DNA of 64,000 bases from Hymenobacter algoricola (GTDB lineage Bacteria; Bacteroidota; Bacteroidia; Cytophagales; Hymenobacteraceae), in NCBI RefSeq assembly GCF_039539525.1, contig NZ_BAABDH010000110.1, forward strand, positions 1 through 64,000, read 5' to 3'. Shown one piece after another: positions 10,201-19,193 of this stretch. The notes under the pieces were generated by a model that saw only the letters and a program-made list of their open reading frames with translations, was not told the DNA's origin and searched no databases. Numbering within the stretch: the stretch's first letter is position 1; each line of letters begins with the position of its first letter. The position numbers were made by a program, and so were the translations under genes.

Positions 10201-12403
10201 CGACAACGGCGGCAAGTACCGCTTCGCCAACGTGGCGCTCTGGCAGGATCTGCGCCTGGGCACCACCATCGTGCTGCGCCGCCTGGCCGGCCCCGCCGGC
10301 TACGTGCCCGACCTCGACGCCGCGGACTTCACCCTGGACCTGCTGCTTGAGAATCCGACTTACCTCACCAACCTGGCGCCCACCACCTCCTTCAACATCA
10401 CCCAGTACGACATGGTGCTGCTGAAAACCGGCGCGGCCACCGGGGTCGACGGGGCCATTCACGCCCTGGCCACCAAGGGCGGCGGCAACCTGGGCGTGCC
10501 CTCGGCCCTCTTTCAGACGGTGCGCAGCCCCAAGCTCACTTCGCCCGACGGCACCGACGCGGGCGGCGGCTCCTTCCACTACCCGCTGAATCCTGACCAG
10601 CAGCTGACCGACTACAACGGGGCCAAGGGCGCCATTTCCAAAAGCGCGGCCCTGACCTGGGGCTACGGCTTCGGGGCGGGCAACGCGGCCTTCATTCAGG
10701 CCCTGCGCGACTCGGTGCTGGCCCCGCCGACCCTGCTCACCGCCACCGCTGCCGGCACTGCCATTGCCCTGAGCTGGATGGACAACGCCGCCGGGGCCGC
10801 CGGCTTCGAAATCGGGCGCTCTACCGACGGGCTCACCTACGCGCCGCTGGCTACCACTGCCGCCGCCGTTACTACCTACTCCGACTCCTGCCTGGCTTTC
10901 GGTACGCGCTACTACTACCAGGTGCGCACCAGAGCCGAAGGCCTGTATTCGCGCTACGCCGCCCCGGCCCAGGCCCTGACCGGCAGCCGCCCCCTGCCCG
11001 TGCTGCCGCTGCTGACCGACGCCTGCTCCGTGACGGCAACGGCGCCCACGGCCCCGGATAACTGCGGAAGCAGCATCACGGCCACGACCACCGACGCGGT
11101 GCAGTACGCCAGCCAGGGCACGTTCCATATTGCCTGGACTTTCGCCTACGCCGACGGCAGCACCGCCACGGTGCCGCAGCTGGTAATCGTGCGGGATACG
11201 CTGGCCCCGGCCGTGCAGACGCAAAACCTGACCGTGGAGCTGGATGCCCGCGGCCAGGCTTCCATCCGGGCCGCGCAGCTCGACAACGGCTCGGCCGACA
11301 ACTGCGGCGTGGCGGGCTTCGCGCTCGACAAAGCCACCTTTGACTGCTCGAACGTGGGCGCCAACCTGGTGCAGCTGACCGTGACGGACAGCAACGGCAA
11401 CACCGCCTCGGCCCCGGCCACGGTTACCGTGCAGGACCACACCGCGCCCAGCGTGCTGACCCGCACTGTCTCCGTGACCCTGATCAATGGCGTGGCGACC
11501 ATCACGGCGGCCCAGGTAGACAACGGCAGCACCGACGCCTGCGGCATCAGCCAGCTCCGCCTCGACCGCACCAGCTTCGACTGCTCCACGCTGGGCGACA
11601 ACCCGGTGACGCTCACCGCTACCGATACCAATGGCAACCAGGCCTCGGCGGCGGCCGTCGTTACGGTGCTCGGGGTGCGGCCCGCCGTGAATATTGGCGT
11701 GAGCCGCCCCGACCCGACCTTCACCGGCCTCGACAGCCAGACCCTGGCCCTGGGCTACGGCGCCCAGCAGCTGACGCTGACGGCCGCCAACGCCACCTCG
11801 GCCCCCGGCGCCACGGCCTACGCCTGGCTGCCGGCCGAAGGCCTGAGCAATGCGGCCAGCGCCACCCCGGTATTTACGCCCACGGCGGCTGGCACCTACG
11901 TCTTCACCGTCACGGCCACGAATGAGTTCGGCTGTGCGGCCACCGCCGCCGTGACCATCACCGTGCTGGACGTGCGCTGCGGCAATAAGAACGACAAAGT
12001 GGCCGTGTGCCACAACGGCCACGCCCTCTGTCTTTCGCCCACTGCGGTGGCCACTCACCTCAGCCAGCACGGCGACCCGCTGGGCACCTGCTCCCCGGCG
12101 GCCAAGGGCACCGCTGCGCCGCCCGTCCCCACCACTACCGCCGCGGCCCGGTTTGACGCCTACCCCAACCCCTTCGCCGACCACGCCGTGGTGCGTTTCC
12201 GCACCATCGCCACGGCCAGCACCCAGCTGCTGGTTTACAATGCCCTGGGCCAGTTGGTCGCCACCCTCTACGACGACGTGGCCGAAGCCGGCCGCGACTA
12301 CGAGGTGCCGCTCAACGGGACAGCCCTGCCCGCCGGCCTCTACACCGGCCGCCTGCTCAGCAACGGCACGGTAGCCACCCAGCGGCTGGTTATTGTGAAG
12401 TAA
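7283..12403 (+). CDS. Very large secreted multidomain glycoside hydrolase with CBM6-like module and T9SS tail
   Basis: A 1706-aa protein with a signal peptide at 1-20. Residues about 25-400 form a TIM-barrel-like catalytic domain with clan GH-A type sequence: Glu132 in IIGNEPD (acid/base) and Glu260 in LTEFNV (nucleophile). A PKD-like segment follows, then a CBM6-like module (about 560-700; VEFDNGG, SGEWLKYTV, GLYRVTVRV). Two tandem repeats of about 210 aa come next (709-920 and 927-1145; VVNRxYN...DAVELLV...LDLR), resembling lamin-tail domains. Then come an FN3-like module (about 1150-1240), two HYR-like repeats with DNCGV/DACGI, a PKD-like module and a T9SS sorting domain (YPNPF at about 1630 to the end). 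The exact GH family is uncertain; a paralogous catalytic domain follows in the next gene. Confidence 0.82.
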   Translation: MKRILSLVLLGLLTLTSSYGQAISPYLAGQNAWLPTALGTQVFNGQLDRLWPVVQQSKVRMVRIGGNGVNSNLVTNPQYIALIDSVRRIGAEPMVQVSEGRGRFTAAQAAQVVHHVNITMGRHVKYWIIGNEPDLNNAAHPNPTPVAGVAAYLKAFASAMKAVDPGILIVGPENAAYNSYFPALVGGANDVTGTDASGRYYIDVISFHTYPFAGTQTRAQVVNGTQNLTANVTNLLGLMASANALHNRTGANALRWALTEFNVDYANPTANTVEGVGVHSFLNGQYWAEVFGVGMKYEAVSMQPWSIHEGNGARGVGDLGYLDGSGATIKPRSAFWHEMLVSENMHGTNLNATDNQALVKVLSSTDNGTTAVMLLNESDATDYDFTVQLSTAPVPGVAALKINVPAGLASSYNGKLYAQSTLVLLFNSQGALTKKIVYSLQHAQNTRPPTYLNPGQSFTLATFSADKTFTCVAPEAVNFAATVLGEFTTINWDFGAGATPPTATGKGPVAVRYAAAGTPTVTMTLVNPDTTIVVTRAPLQVSSCVRTPFLPAPAVVPGVVKAVEFDNGGPNVAYFDSDAVNRGAAVDPTVPRANESVDTEKGDGGTGNVGYSASGEWLKYTVNILRTGLYRVTVRVATGATSTGSLRLSVNDVDRTGIVPVPATGGFGTYQDLVINNVYLEASPGATLRFDIVSSSLNFSRLTFEEQPMTGIVVNRLYNATSTGDGSQDAVELLVTQDRLDLRGLIVKDFEANLTSDTGGKYQFKDNPLWKELRIGTTIVLRRLTSGISGYAPDVDPADFKLDLLLENAAYLDALAPAGQNFNLTQTDMVLLKTGSAGGTANAVHAMSSNGGSTAFFAGVASPKLLLSAGLGTGAFVYPLNPTQSAADYTGSSVATSTSASRSWGDGFGTPNVTYINALRNAAFTAPTIVVNRVYNGSNDASGSTDAVELLVVQDHLDLRNVVVKDFESNNSTDNGGKYRFANVALWQDLRLGTTIVLRRLAGPAGYVPDLDAADFTLDLLLENPTYLTNLAPTTSFNITQYDMVLLKTGAATGVDGAIHALATKGGGNLGVPSALFQTVRSPKLTSPDGTDAGGGSFHYPLNPDQQLTDYNGAKGAISKSAALTWGYGFGAGNAAFIQALRDSVLAPPTLLTATAAGTAIALSWMDNAAGAAGFEIGRSTDGLTYAPLATTAAAVTTYSDSCLAFGTRYYYQVRTRAEGLYSRYAAPAQALTGSRPLPVLPLLTDACSVTATAPTAPDNCGSSITATTTDAVQYASQGTFHIAWTFAYADGSTATVPQLVIVRDTLAPAVQTQNLTVELDARGQASIRAAQLDNGSADNCGVAGFALDKATFDCSNVGANLVQLTVTDSNGNTASAPATVTVQDHTAPSVLTRTVSVTLINGVATITAAQVDNGSTDACGISQLRLDRTSFDCSTLGDNPVTLTATDTNGNQASAAAVVTVLGVRPAVNIGVSRPDPTFTGLDSQTLALGYGAQQLTLTAANATSAPGATAYAWLPAEGLSNAASATPVFTPTAAGTYVFTVTATNEFGCAATAAVTITVLDVRCGNKNDKVAVCHNGHALCLSPTAVATHLSQHGDPLGTCSPAAKGTAAPPVPTTTAAARFDAYPNPFADHAVVRFRTIATASTQLLVYNALGQLVATLYDDVAEAGRDYEVPLNGTALPAGLYTGRLLSNGTVATQRLVIVK

Positions 12404-12580
12404 GATTTGACCGAAAGCCAGGCTGACACCCGGCGGGCCCTGCGGCTCCGGGGTGTTGGACTGGCTTTGGGGCTGATTTCGGCGCCTTATCCCACTTCCG
12501 GGTCCGGCGCGCCCCCGAGTCGGGCGCCGCGGTCCGGTCCGGTCCTTTTCGTTCTTTTCCTCATCCCAAAATCCCACTCC

Positions 12581-14257
12581 ATGACCAATCCCCAACCCCT
12601 TTTTTCCTTTACGACCCTTCTCCCGAGCGGCGGGCGTTTTATCCGGCCCCTGCTGGCGGGCCTGGCCCTGGGCGCCGCGTCGCTGACGGCTACCGCCCAG
12701 GGTGTGCCCGTGAGCCCGAATTTCTTCGGCATCAACTACTGGGTGAGCCAGCCCAACGCCACCATCACGGCCGACCTGAACCGGGCCCGCATCCGGTTTT
12801 ACCGCGTGGGCGGCAACGGCCGCAACCGCGACGCCTATTGGGCGGTGAAGGAAAACTGGCTCCCGACGGTCAACTACGTCATCGACCAGCTGGGCGGGGT
12901 GCCGCTGGTGCAGCTGCCCATCGGCTTGTCGAACGGGGAGGTGACGGCCTGGGTGAACTACTTCAAAACCAAACGCGTCAGCTACTACACCATCGGCAAC
13001 GAGCCCGACCCGACCCCGGCCAAAACCACGCCCACCTCGGCCACCGACCAGAACCTGACCGACTGGGTCAATAACGGCCTGGAAGTGGACGGCTACTCAT
13101 TCTACGGCTTCCGCGACCGGTTCAAAGTCATGGCCGCGCTGGTCAAACAGGCCGACAACAGCTGCAAGATTGTCGGCGGCGACTTCCGCAACTTCTACAG
13201 CAACCCGATTTCGCTCTACTACTCCAAGTTTATCAGCAACGTGGGCGCCGCCTACACGCTCGTGGGCACCCGGAAGATTCCGCTGCTGGATACGTTTGCC
13301 TTCCACTACTACGACAGCCAGGGCCGCCGGGAGCAGGAGCTGGCCACCCGCTTCGACGCCGTGCAGGGCTACCTGACGAGCGTCAACGCCACCCGCGCGG
13401 GGCTGGACGCCACCTGGCCGGAGCTGCGGATGGCCGTGACGGAGGTGAACACCGAAGACAAGAGCGGCACCGTCTGGGCCCCGAGCAGCTTTCCAGCCGG
13501 GCAGTTTCTGGCCACCATGACCAAGCTGGCCCTGGCCCGGCGCGCCTTCTGCGTGACGCCCTGGAGCATCCGGGAGTCGGAGCGGGACTTCTCGCTCTAC
13601 ACCGCCGGCAACACCCGGCGCTCCACCATGCACCACTTCGCTATGCTGAGCGAAAACCAGCGGGCCAACTACATGCCCGGCGACCAGGAAACCAACCCCA
13701 ACTACCCCAAGGACGACCTCATTTTTGTGGGCCTGCGCGACGCCACGGGCTACACCGTGCTGCTGATGAACACCTCCGCCACGGCCCGCACCTACACCAT
13801 TGCGCTGAACAACCAGTACGGCGGCGCCGCCTCGGCCCGCATCCGGCTGGAAGGCTACGCGGGCGTTTCCGGTGAGCTGCGCACGGGCACCATCGAAGCC
13901 CGCAAGACCATTCTGTACCGGCTCACCAGCGCGGGCGCGTTCGAGTCCAAAACCTTCTACGACGACAACGACGCGGCGCCCGTACTCCAGCGCCCGGCCA
14001 GCATTACCGCCACGGCCGCTGCCCGCCCCCAGACCGTCGGGCTCTACCCCAGCCCGGCAACGGATAGCTTCGTGCTCGACGGCCTGTCGGGCCCCGTGGC
14101 CGTGACTCTGCGCAGCCTTACCGGGCAGCTCGTGCTGGAGCAGCGGGCAGAAGCCACGGCGCCGGTCCGTATCGGTCGCCTGGCCCCGGGCGTGTATCTG
14201 CTGACGGCTACCACCGCGGCCGGACAGGTTCTGCGCGGCCGGCTGGTCAAGGAGTAG
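12581..14257 (+). CDS. Secreted glycoside hydrolase, paralogue of the preceding catalytic domain, with T9SS tail
   Basis: A 558-aa protein from the ATG at 12581; the open frame extends upstream, but the signal sequence (ending ATAQG near residue 42) fits this start. The catalytic domain follows the same plan as the upstream enzyme: a GINYW/RVGGNG opening, Glu141 in TIGNEPD, Glu288 in AVTEVN and an aromatic TPWSIRE segment. A beta-sandwich typical of clan-A enzymes follows, then a T9SS sorting domain (YPSPATDSFVL to the C-terminus). The 177 bases between the two genes hold no gene. The two probably arose by duplication and may cut the same polymer. The substrate is not readable from sequence. 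Confidence 0.8.
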   Translation: MTNPQPLFSFTTLLPSGGRFIRPLLAGLALGAASLTATAQGVPVSPNFFGINYWVSQPNATITADLNRARIRFYRVGGNGRNRDAYWAVKENWLPTVNYVIDQLGGVPLVQLPIGLSNGEVTAWVNYFKTKRVSYYTIGNEPDPTPAKTTPTSATDQNLTDWVNNGLEVDGYSFYGFRDRFKVMAALVKQADNSCKIVGGDFRNFYSNPISLYYSKFISNVGAAYTLVGTRKIPLLDTFAFHYYDSQGRREQELATRFDAVQGYLTSVNATRAGLDATWPELRMAVTEVNTEDKSGTVWAPSSFPAGQFLATMTKLALARRAFCVTPWSIRESERDFSLYTAGNTRRSTMHHFAMLSENQRANYMPGDQETNPNYPKDDLIFVGLRDATGYTVLLMNTSATARTYTIALNNQYGGAASARIRLEGYAGVSGELRTGTIEARKTILYRLTSAGAFESKTFYDDNDAAPVLQRPASITATAAARPQTVGLYPSPATDSFVLDGLSGPVAVTLRSLTGQLVLEQRAEATAPVRIGRLAPGVYLLTATTAAGQVLRGRLVKE

Positions 14258-14277
14258 ACGAAAAACTTCAGCCCGAT

Positions 14278-14327
14278 AAAACGGGTGGTGGAAGGGTGGC
14301 TGCAACCGCCCTTCCGCCGCCCGTTTT
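14278..14327. terminator. Bidirectional terminator between convergent glycosidase and LacI genes
   Basis: AAAACGGGTGGTGGAAGGG (14278-14296) pairs with CCCTTCCGCCGCCCGTTTT (14309-14327), including two G-T pairs. A/T runs on both sides suit termination on both strands. Confidence 0.82.
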
Positions 14328-14356
14328 TCGTTTAGCGGCCGCGGGCGGAAGCCGGC

Positions 14357-15370
14357 TCAGGAAGCCGTGGAGCGACGCCGAAACAGCTCCGACTTCAGCA
14401 CCAGGCTCTGGCTGGGCAGAATGGGCTTTTTCTTCTCGATGGCGTGCAGCAGGATGCGGGCGGCCTCCCGGCCAATCTCGTAGGCGGGCTGGGTGATAGT
14501 GGTCAGGGCCGGGTCGAGCAGGGCCGCCACGCCCAGGTTGGAGAAGCCGATAATCTTGACCTGGTCGGGAATGGCGCGGCCCAGGTTGTTGCAGGCCTGG
14601 TAGCTGCTGATGGCCAGGCGCTCGACGGAGGCGAAGATGCCGTCGACTTCGGGGCGGGTGCGCAGCAGCTCCATGACCCGCTCGGTGTTGCGCTCATCAT
14701 CCCGGTCGCCGCTCAGCACCAGGGTCTCGTCGAAGGCGATGCCGTGGTCGTGCAGGGCGGTCTGGTAGCCCTGCATGCGCATGCGCCCAATGGACAGGTT
14801 GCCCGACACGAGCAGGTGGGCAATGTGGCGGCAGCCGGCCTCAATCAGGTGCTGGGTGGCCTGGTAGCCGCTTTCGTAGTCGTTGGTCGTCACCTGGGCC
14901 GTGCTCAGCGCGTCGCACACCCGGTCGAAAAACACGATGGCGGGCTTACTGGCGTACAGCTTCAGCAGGTGGTCAAAATCCCGGGTTTCACTGGCCACCG
15001 ACATCAGCAGCCCATCAACCCGGCCGCCGGTGAGGTAGTGGGTGATGTCGACTTCGCGCTCGTAGTCGTCGTGTGAGAGGTAGATAAGTACGTGGTAGCC
15101 GCTCTGGCGGGCCACCTCCTCAATGCCGTTGATGGCCAGGGAGAAGAAGTGGTTGTTGACTTCCGGAATCACCACCCCGATGGTTTTGCTCAGGTTGCGG
15201 CGCAGGCTGCTGGCGTAGGCGTTGGGCTGGTAGTTGAGCTCGGCCGCCAGCGCCCGCACCCGCTCCTTGGTCTGGGGCGACACCTCGTAGCTGTCCTGCA
15301 GGGCCCGCGAAACTGTAGCAATCGACAGGTTCAGCTCTTGGGCAAGCCGTTTCAAGTTAACTGGATTCAT
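14357..15370 (-). CDS. LacI family transcriptional regulator
   Basis: A 337-aa protein starting at the ATG at 15370 (MNPVNLKRLAQ), where the helix-turn-helix begins; the longer open frame adds a non-conserved tail. Residues 4-50 are the LacI DNA-binding domain with the LSIATVSRAL recognition motif and the hinge region. The rest is a periplasmic-binding-protein fold (TIGVVIPEVNNHFFS, VDGLLMSVASE, IFASVERLAISS, IIGFSN). It is divergent from susC, and an AAACGTTT palindrome lies in between, 227 bases upstream of its start. It probably controls the surrounding polysaccharide locus in response to a sugar, perhaps an aldonate or uronate; the ligand is inference. No SusR/HTCS-type sensor is present in the locus. 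Confidence 0.93.
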   Translation of the reverse strand: MNPVNLKRLAQELNLSIATVSRALQDSYEVSPQTKERVRALAAELNYQPNAYASSLRRNLSKTIGVVIPEVNNHFFSLAINGIEEVARQSGYHVLIYLSHDDYEREVDITHYLTGGRVDGLLMSVASETRDFDHLLKLYASKPAIVFFDRVCDALSTAQVTTNDYESGYQATQHLIEAGCRHIAHLLVSGNLSIGRMRMQGYQTALHDHGIAFDETLVLSGDRDDERNTERVMELLRTRPEVDGIFASVERLAISSYQACNNLGRAIPDQVKIIGFSNLGVAALLDPALTTITQPAYEIGREAARILLHAIEKKKPILPSQSLVLKSELFRRRSTAS

Positions 15371-15885
15371 CAAAGCGCCTGGGAGAGCTGAAAACGGGGA
15401 CGGTGGACTAATAAGGGGACAGCTCAGCCTGGTAAAGCTAACGCATTTTAGGCAATGCCGGAACCGGGCGGCCCCGCCCAAAACCATCCCCCGGCCCCGG
15501 CCCTTGCCGCCCGCCTGCACCCGGCCGCCGGGCAGTGAGTACTTCCCCAATCGTCACCGGCCCGGCGCCCGGCGCAGCTTCCCGGCGCAGTTTGATGTAA
15601 ACGTTTGCGTAGATAAACCCGCATTGGCGCGGTTAAATCATTGTTAAATGTACTGTACTTAGCCGGGCAAAGGAGCGGAAACAAGCACTACTTCCTGGTG
15701 CCCACACTACTTGCTCTGCCCGCCGGACCAGCCAGCCACTGCAGCTTGCTCCGGCCGCTGCCCACCGGTCCCGCTTGCCTAAAGATGCCCTTTGAGCTGC
15801 CCAAAGGCATTTTTTTGGATTCCGGCCGGGGTTCGTTGTCCGTCTGCCGCTTCCGTTTTTGTCAAACCACCATTCCCACTCACCT
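15371..15885. other. Divergent regulatory region between the LacI gene and susC
   Basis: No gene is supported in these 515 bases. The region contains the operator-like motif at 15597-15617 and an A/T-rich stretch (15630-15662) suitable for a promoter, followed by a probable leader for susC. Small open frames here are short and not conserved in character. Confidence 0.5.
15597..15617 (+). promoter_or_regulatory. LacI-type operator-like site, copy 2
   Basis: GTAAACGTTTGC with AAACGTTT at its centre, continuing as GTAGATAAA. It matches the site at 6909 in 18 of 21 positions. It sits between the divergent regulator gene and susC, so it could serve both autoregulation and PUL control. Confidence 0.65.
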
Positions 15886-18800
15886 ATGAACGGTTTTTTA
15901 CCCATTCACTCTATGCGCCGGATTGCGAAGCCGCTGCTGCTGCTGCCCGTGCTCGGCATCGGGTTCGGCAACGGGGCTGTGGCCGGCCCGTTGGTTAGTG
16001 CTTACTCACCCCGGCACGCCACCCACGCGGCCGACGTGACCATCACCGGGCGGGTGGTGGATGAGAAAGGCGGCGGGCTGCCCGGCGTGAACGTGGTGGC
16101 CAAGGGCACCGCCAACGGCACCCAGACCGATACGGACGGCCGCTTCAAGATTACCACCGACGGCGAGGCGACCCTCGTGTTTTCCTTTATCGGCTACCTG
16201 GCCCAGGAAGTGCCGCTGAACGGCCGCAGCTCCCTTAATATTTCCCTGGCTCCCGATACCAAGACGCTGAGCGAAGTGGTGGTGGTGGGCTACGGCGTGC
16301 AGGAGAAAAAGCTGCTGGCTACCTCCATTGCCTCAATTTCGGCCAAGGATGTGGAGCTGCTGCCGGTGGCCTCGCCTTCCGAAGCGTTGGTGGGCCTGGT
16401 GGCCGGAGCCCAGATTACGGAACCCTCGGGCGAGCCGGGGGCCGGCGCGGTTATCCGCATCCGCGGCCTGGGCTCGATTTCGGCCGGCAACAACCCGCTG
16501 TACGTGGTCGACGGCTACCCGCTCAACAACCCCGACAGCTACTTCCAGATTCCGCCCGGCGACATCCAGAGTATCCAGGTGCTGAAGGATGCGGCGGCCT
16601 GCGCCATCTACGGCTCGCGCGGCGGCAACGGCATCGTGATTGTGACCACCAAGCGCGGCGCCACCGACGGCAGAACCCGCTTCAACTTCACCGCCAACAC
16701 GGGCATTCAGCAGGTCGCCAAGCGCCTGGAGCTGCTCAACCGCGACCAGTACCTGGAGTACTTCAAGGAGTCGTACACCAACGCCAACCGGGCCTTTACG
16801 GCCCCCATGACGGCACTTTTTGCCCAGGACCAGAACACCCTGCCCGACACCGACTGGCAGGACGAGATTTTCCAGACCGGCAAGCAGCAGCAGTACCAGC
16901 TGTCGGCCAGCGGCGGCACCGCCGCGTCGCGCTTCTACATCTCGGGCGGCTACTTCAAGCAAACCGGTATTGTGCGCGGCTCGGGTTTCGAGCGGTTCTC
17001 GCTGCGCGCCAACTACGACGCCCAGCTGAGCAAGAAGCTGAAGCTGGGCCTGAGTCTGGCCCCCAACTTCACCCGCACCGACGTGGTGCCCACCACGGGC
17101 AGCTACAACGGCGGCAGCATCACCGGGGGCGGCCCGGCGGGCGAAACCGGCGCCGTCACGGCCGCCATCATCATGCCGCCCATCATCCCGGTATTTTTGC
17201 CCAACGGCGACTACGCCGGCATCCGCACCGGCAGCAACCAGGCCATCACCAACCCCGGCGACCTGCTGAGCCCCGTAGCGCCGCTCGACCTCTACCAGGA
17301 CCGCAGTAACGCGGTGCGCGCCCTGGGCTCCACCTTCCTCGACTTTGAGGCCGTGAAGGGCCTGCACCTGCGCACCAACTTCGGGGCCGAGCTGCTGGAA
17401 ACCCGCCGCGCCATTTACGTGCCGGCCACGCTGGGCACCAACGGCAACCAGGGCGCCAACCTGTCGAACCCCATCCTCAACAACGTGGATGCCCGGCGCC
17501 TGAACAGCACCAACATGAACTGGGTGTGGGAAAATACGGCCACCTACAACCGCACCTTCGCGGCCAACCACACCGTGACGCTGCTGGCCGGCTACGCCGC
17601 CCAGTACAACGTGGCGGAAGGCAACACCGTGCTGGGCCAGACGGGCACCTACACCAACACCAACATCGAGTACCCTACCGCCGCCGGCCAAGTGTTCGGC
17701 CAGGGCCTGTTTAACCCCTCGAACGCGCTGACGTCGGTATTTGGCCGGCTCGACTACTCGTTCAAGGACCGCTACATCCTGACCGCCGCGCTGCGCACCG
17801 ACGGCTCGTCGCGCTTCGGGCCCGACAACCGCTATGCCACCTTCCCCTCGGTGGCCCTGGCCTGGCGGGCGGCCGAAGAGCCCTTCATCCAGCAATTCGC
17901 GGCCATCAGCGAGCTGAAGCTGCGGGCCAGCTACGGCGTGACCGGCAACAACAACATCGGTGACTACAACTACCAGGCCTACCAGCAGGGTGCCAACTAC
18001 GTGTTCGGCGCCGGCAACGGCACCCGCACGTTCGGCTTCTCGCCCAACGGCGTGGCCATCCGCGACCTGGGCTGGGAAACCAACACCCAGTTCGACGCCG
18101 GCTTCGACCTGGGCCTGCTCCGCGACCGGCTGTACCTGACCGTGGCGGCCTACCAGCGCAACACCACCGACCTGCTGCTGAACCGCAACATCCCCGCCAT
18201 CCTGGGCTTCTCGTCGCGGGCCCTGGCCAACGTGGGTGAGGTGCGCAACCGCGGTCTGGAATTTCAGCTGAACACGGCCAACATCCAGGGCAAAGACTTC
18301 AGCTGGAGCACCGCCGCCAACCTTTCCTTCAACCGCAACCAGGTGCTGGCGCTGGCCGGGGCCAACGAGCAGCTCACCTTCGATGCCGTGTTTGGCTACA
18401 CCAGCTCCATCCGGGTGGTGCCGGGCCAGCCGCTGGGCGTGTTCTACGGCTACGAGCAGGAAGGCATCTACCGCGACCAGGCCGACATCGACAGCAGCCC
18501 GAAATGGACCGGCAGCACCACCGTGATCCGGCCCGGCGACTTCAAGTTCCGGGATGTGAACGGCGACGGCGTGATCAACACGTCCGATATCGGCGTCATC
18601 GGCAACCCCTTCCCCAACTTCACCTACGGCCTGCAGAACACCTTCGGCTACAAGGCCCTCTCGCTGGCCGTGACGCTGCAGGGCTCGCAGGGCAACGACG
18701 TGCTCTACGGCTCCGACCGCTACGTGGTGAACGGCCAGGGCGGCACCAACGGCCGCACCAACCTGCTCGGCCGCTGGCGCTCCCCCGAAAACCCCGGCGA

Positions 18801-19119
18801 CGGCAAAACGCCCCTGGCCACCGTCAATGGCTCGCTGAAGACCGTGTTCAGCTCCTACTACGTGCACGACGCCTCATTTCTGCGCGTCCGCAACGTGACG
18901 CTGCGCTACAGCGTGCCGACCGAGCTGGTGAAGAAAGCCAGCCTGCAGAGCCTGGGCATCTACACCAGCATCCAGAACCTGTACACCTTCACGAAGTACT
19001 TCGGCTACAACCCCGAAGCCAACAACTACGGCAACACCACCGCCCCCACCTACGGGGTCGACCAGGGAGCCTACCCCATGGCCCGCACCGTCACGCTGGG
19101 CGTGCAGCTGGGCTTTTAA
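15886..19119 (+). CDS. susC: SusC/RagA family TonB-linked outer-membrane transporter
   Basis: A 1077-aa protein from the ATG at 15886 (an upstream in-frame TTG gives no better signal). The signal sequence covers about residues 1-38. A carboxypeptidase-regulatory-like domain follows (about 50-125; ITGRVVDEKGGGLPGVNV and DTDGRFKI), then the TonB box region (EVVVVGYG), the plug with IRGLGSI and NPLYVVDGYP, and a long beta-barrel that ends in ...VTLGVQLGF. The length and signatures are standard for SusC importers of oligosaccharides. It is followed by a hairpin and susD, and is the first gene of the catabolic run to about 30.4 kb. Expression is probably under the LacI-type site upstream. Confidence 0.96.
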   Translation: MNGFLPIHSMRRIAKPLLLLPVLGIGFGNGAVAGPLVSAYSPRHATHAADVTITGRVVDEKGGGLPGVNVVAKGTANGTQTDTDGRFKITTDGEATLVFSFIGYLAQEVPLNGRSSLNISLAPDTKTLSEVVVVGYGVQEKKLLATSIASISAKDVELLPVASPSEALVGLVAGAQITEPSGEPGAGAVIRIRGLGSISAGNNPLYVVDGYPLNNPDSYFQIPPGDIQSIQVLKDAAACAIYGSRGGNGIVIVTTKRGATDGRTRFNFTANTGIQQVAKRLELLNRDQYLEYFKESYTNANRAFTAPMTALFAQDQNTLPDTDWQDEIFQTGKQQQYQLSASGGTAASRFYISGGYFKQTGIVRGSGFERFSLRANYDAQLSKKLKLGLSLAPNFTRTDVVPTTGSYNGGSITGGGPAGETGAVTAAIIMPPIIPVFLPNGDYAGIRTGSNQAITNPGDLLSPVAPLDLYQDRSNAVRALGSTFLDFEAVKGLHLRTNFGAELLETRRAIYVPATLGTNGNQGANLSNPILNNVDARRLNSTNMNWVWENTATYNRTFAANHTVTLLAGYAAQYNVAEGNTVLGQTGTYTNTNIEYPTAAGQVFGQGLFNPSNALTSVFGRLDYSFKDRYILTAALRTDGSSRFGPDNRYATFPSVALAWRAAEEPFIQQFAAISELKLRASYGVTGNNNIGDYNYQAYQQGANYVFGAGNGTRTFGFSPNGVAIRDLGWETNTQFDAGFDLGLLRDRLYLTVAAYQRNTTDLLLNRNIPAILGFSSRALANVGEVRNRGLEFQLNTANIQGKDFSWSTAANLSFNRNQVLALAGANEQLTFDAVFGYTSSIRVVPGQPLGVFYGYEQEGIYRDQADIDSSPKWTGSTTVIRPGDFKFRDVNGDGVINTSDIGVIGNPFPNFTYGLQNTFGYKALSLAVTLQGSQGNDVLYGSDRYVVNGQGGTNGRTNLLGRWRSPENPGDGKTPLATVNGSLKTVFSSYYVHDASFLRVRNVTLRYSVPTELVKKASLQSLGIYTSIQNLYTFTKYFGYNPEANNYGNTTAPTYGVDQGAYPMARTVTLGVQLGF

Positions 19120-19127
19120 GGGCGCCG

Positions 19128-19161
19128 CCCAGCCTGCGGCGGCTTCGCTCCGCAGCCTGGG
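19128..19161 (+). promoter_or_regulatory. Intercistronic hairpin between susC and susD
   Basis: CCCAGCCTGCGG (19128-19139) pairs with CCGCAGCCTGGG (19150-19161) with one C-C mismatch. There is no T tract, so it more likely stabilises or attenuates the mRNA than ends it. Confidence 0.5.
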
Positions 19162-19193
19162 CTGTCCCAACCAACCTCTTTCTACTTCCCCCC

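Noticed and set aside
7352..12595. A 1747-codon open frame on the minus strand
   Set aside because: It lies opposite the 1706-aa glycosidase. Its translation is rich in Gly, His, Val and Arg without domain motifs, the usual shadow of a GC-rich gene with strong third-position bias.
16333..18867. An 844-codon minus-strand frame opposite susC
   Set aside because: Same shadow pattern; susC on the plus strand has full family signatures and the antisense frame has none.
18504..19193. Upstream extension of susD into susC
   Set aside because: The frame overlaps susC and is Arg/Pro-rich; the ATG at 19194 followed by a lipoprotein signal is the natural start.
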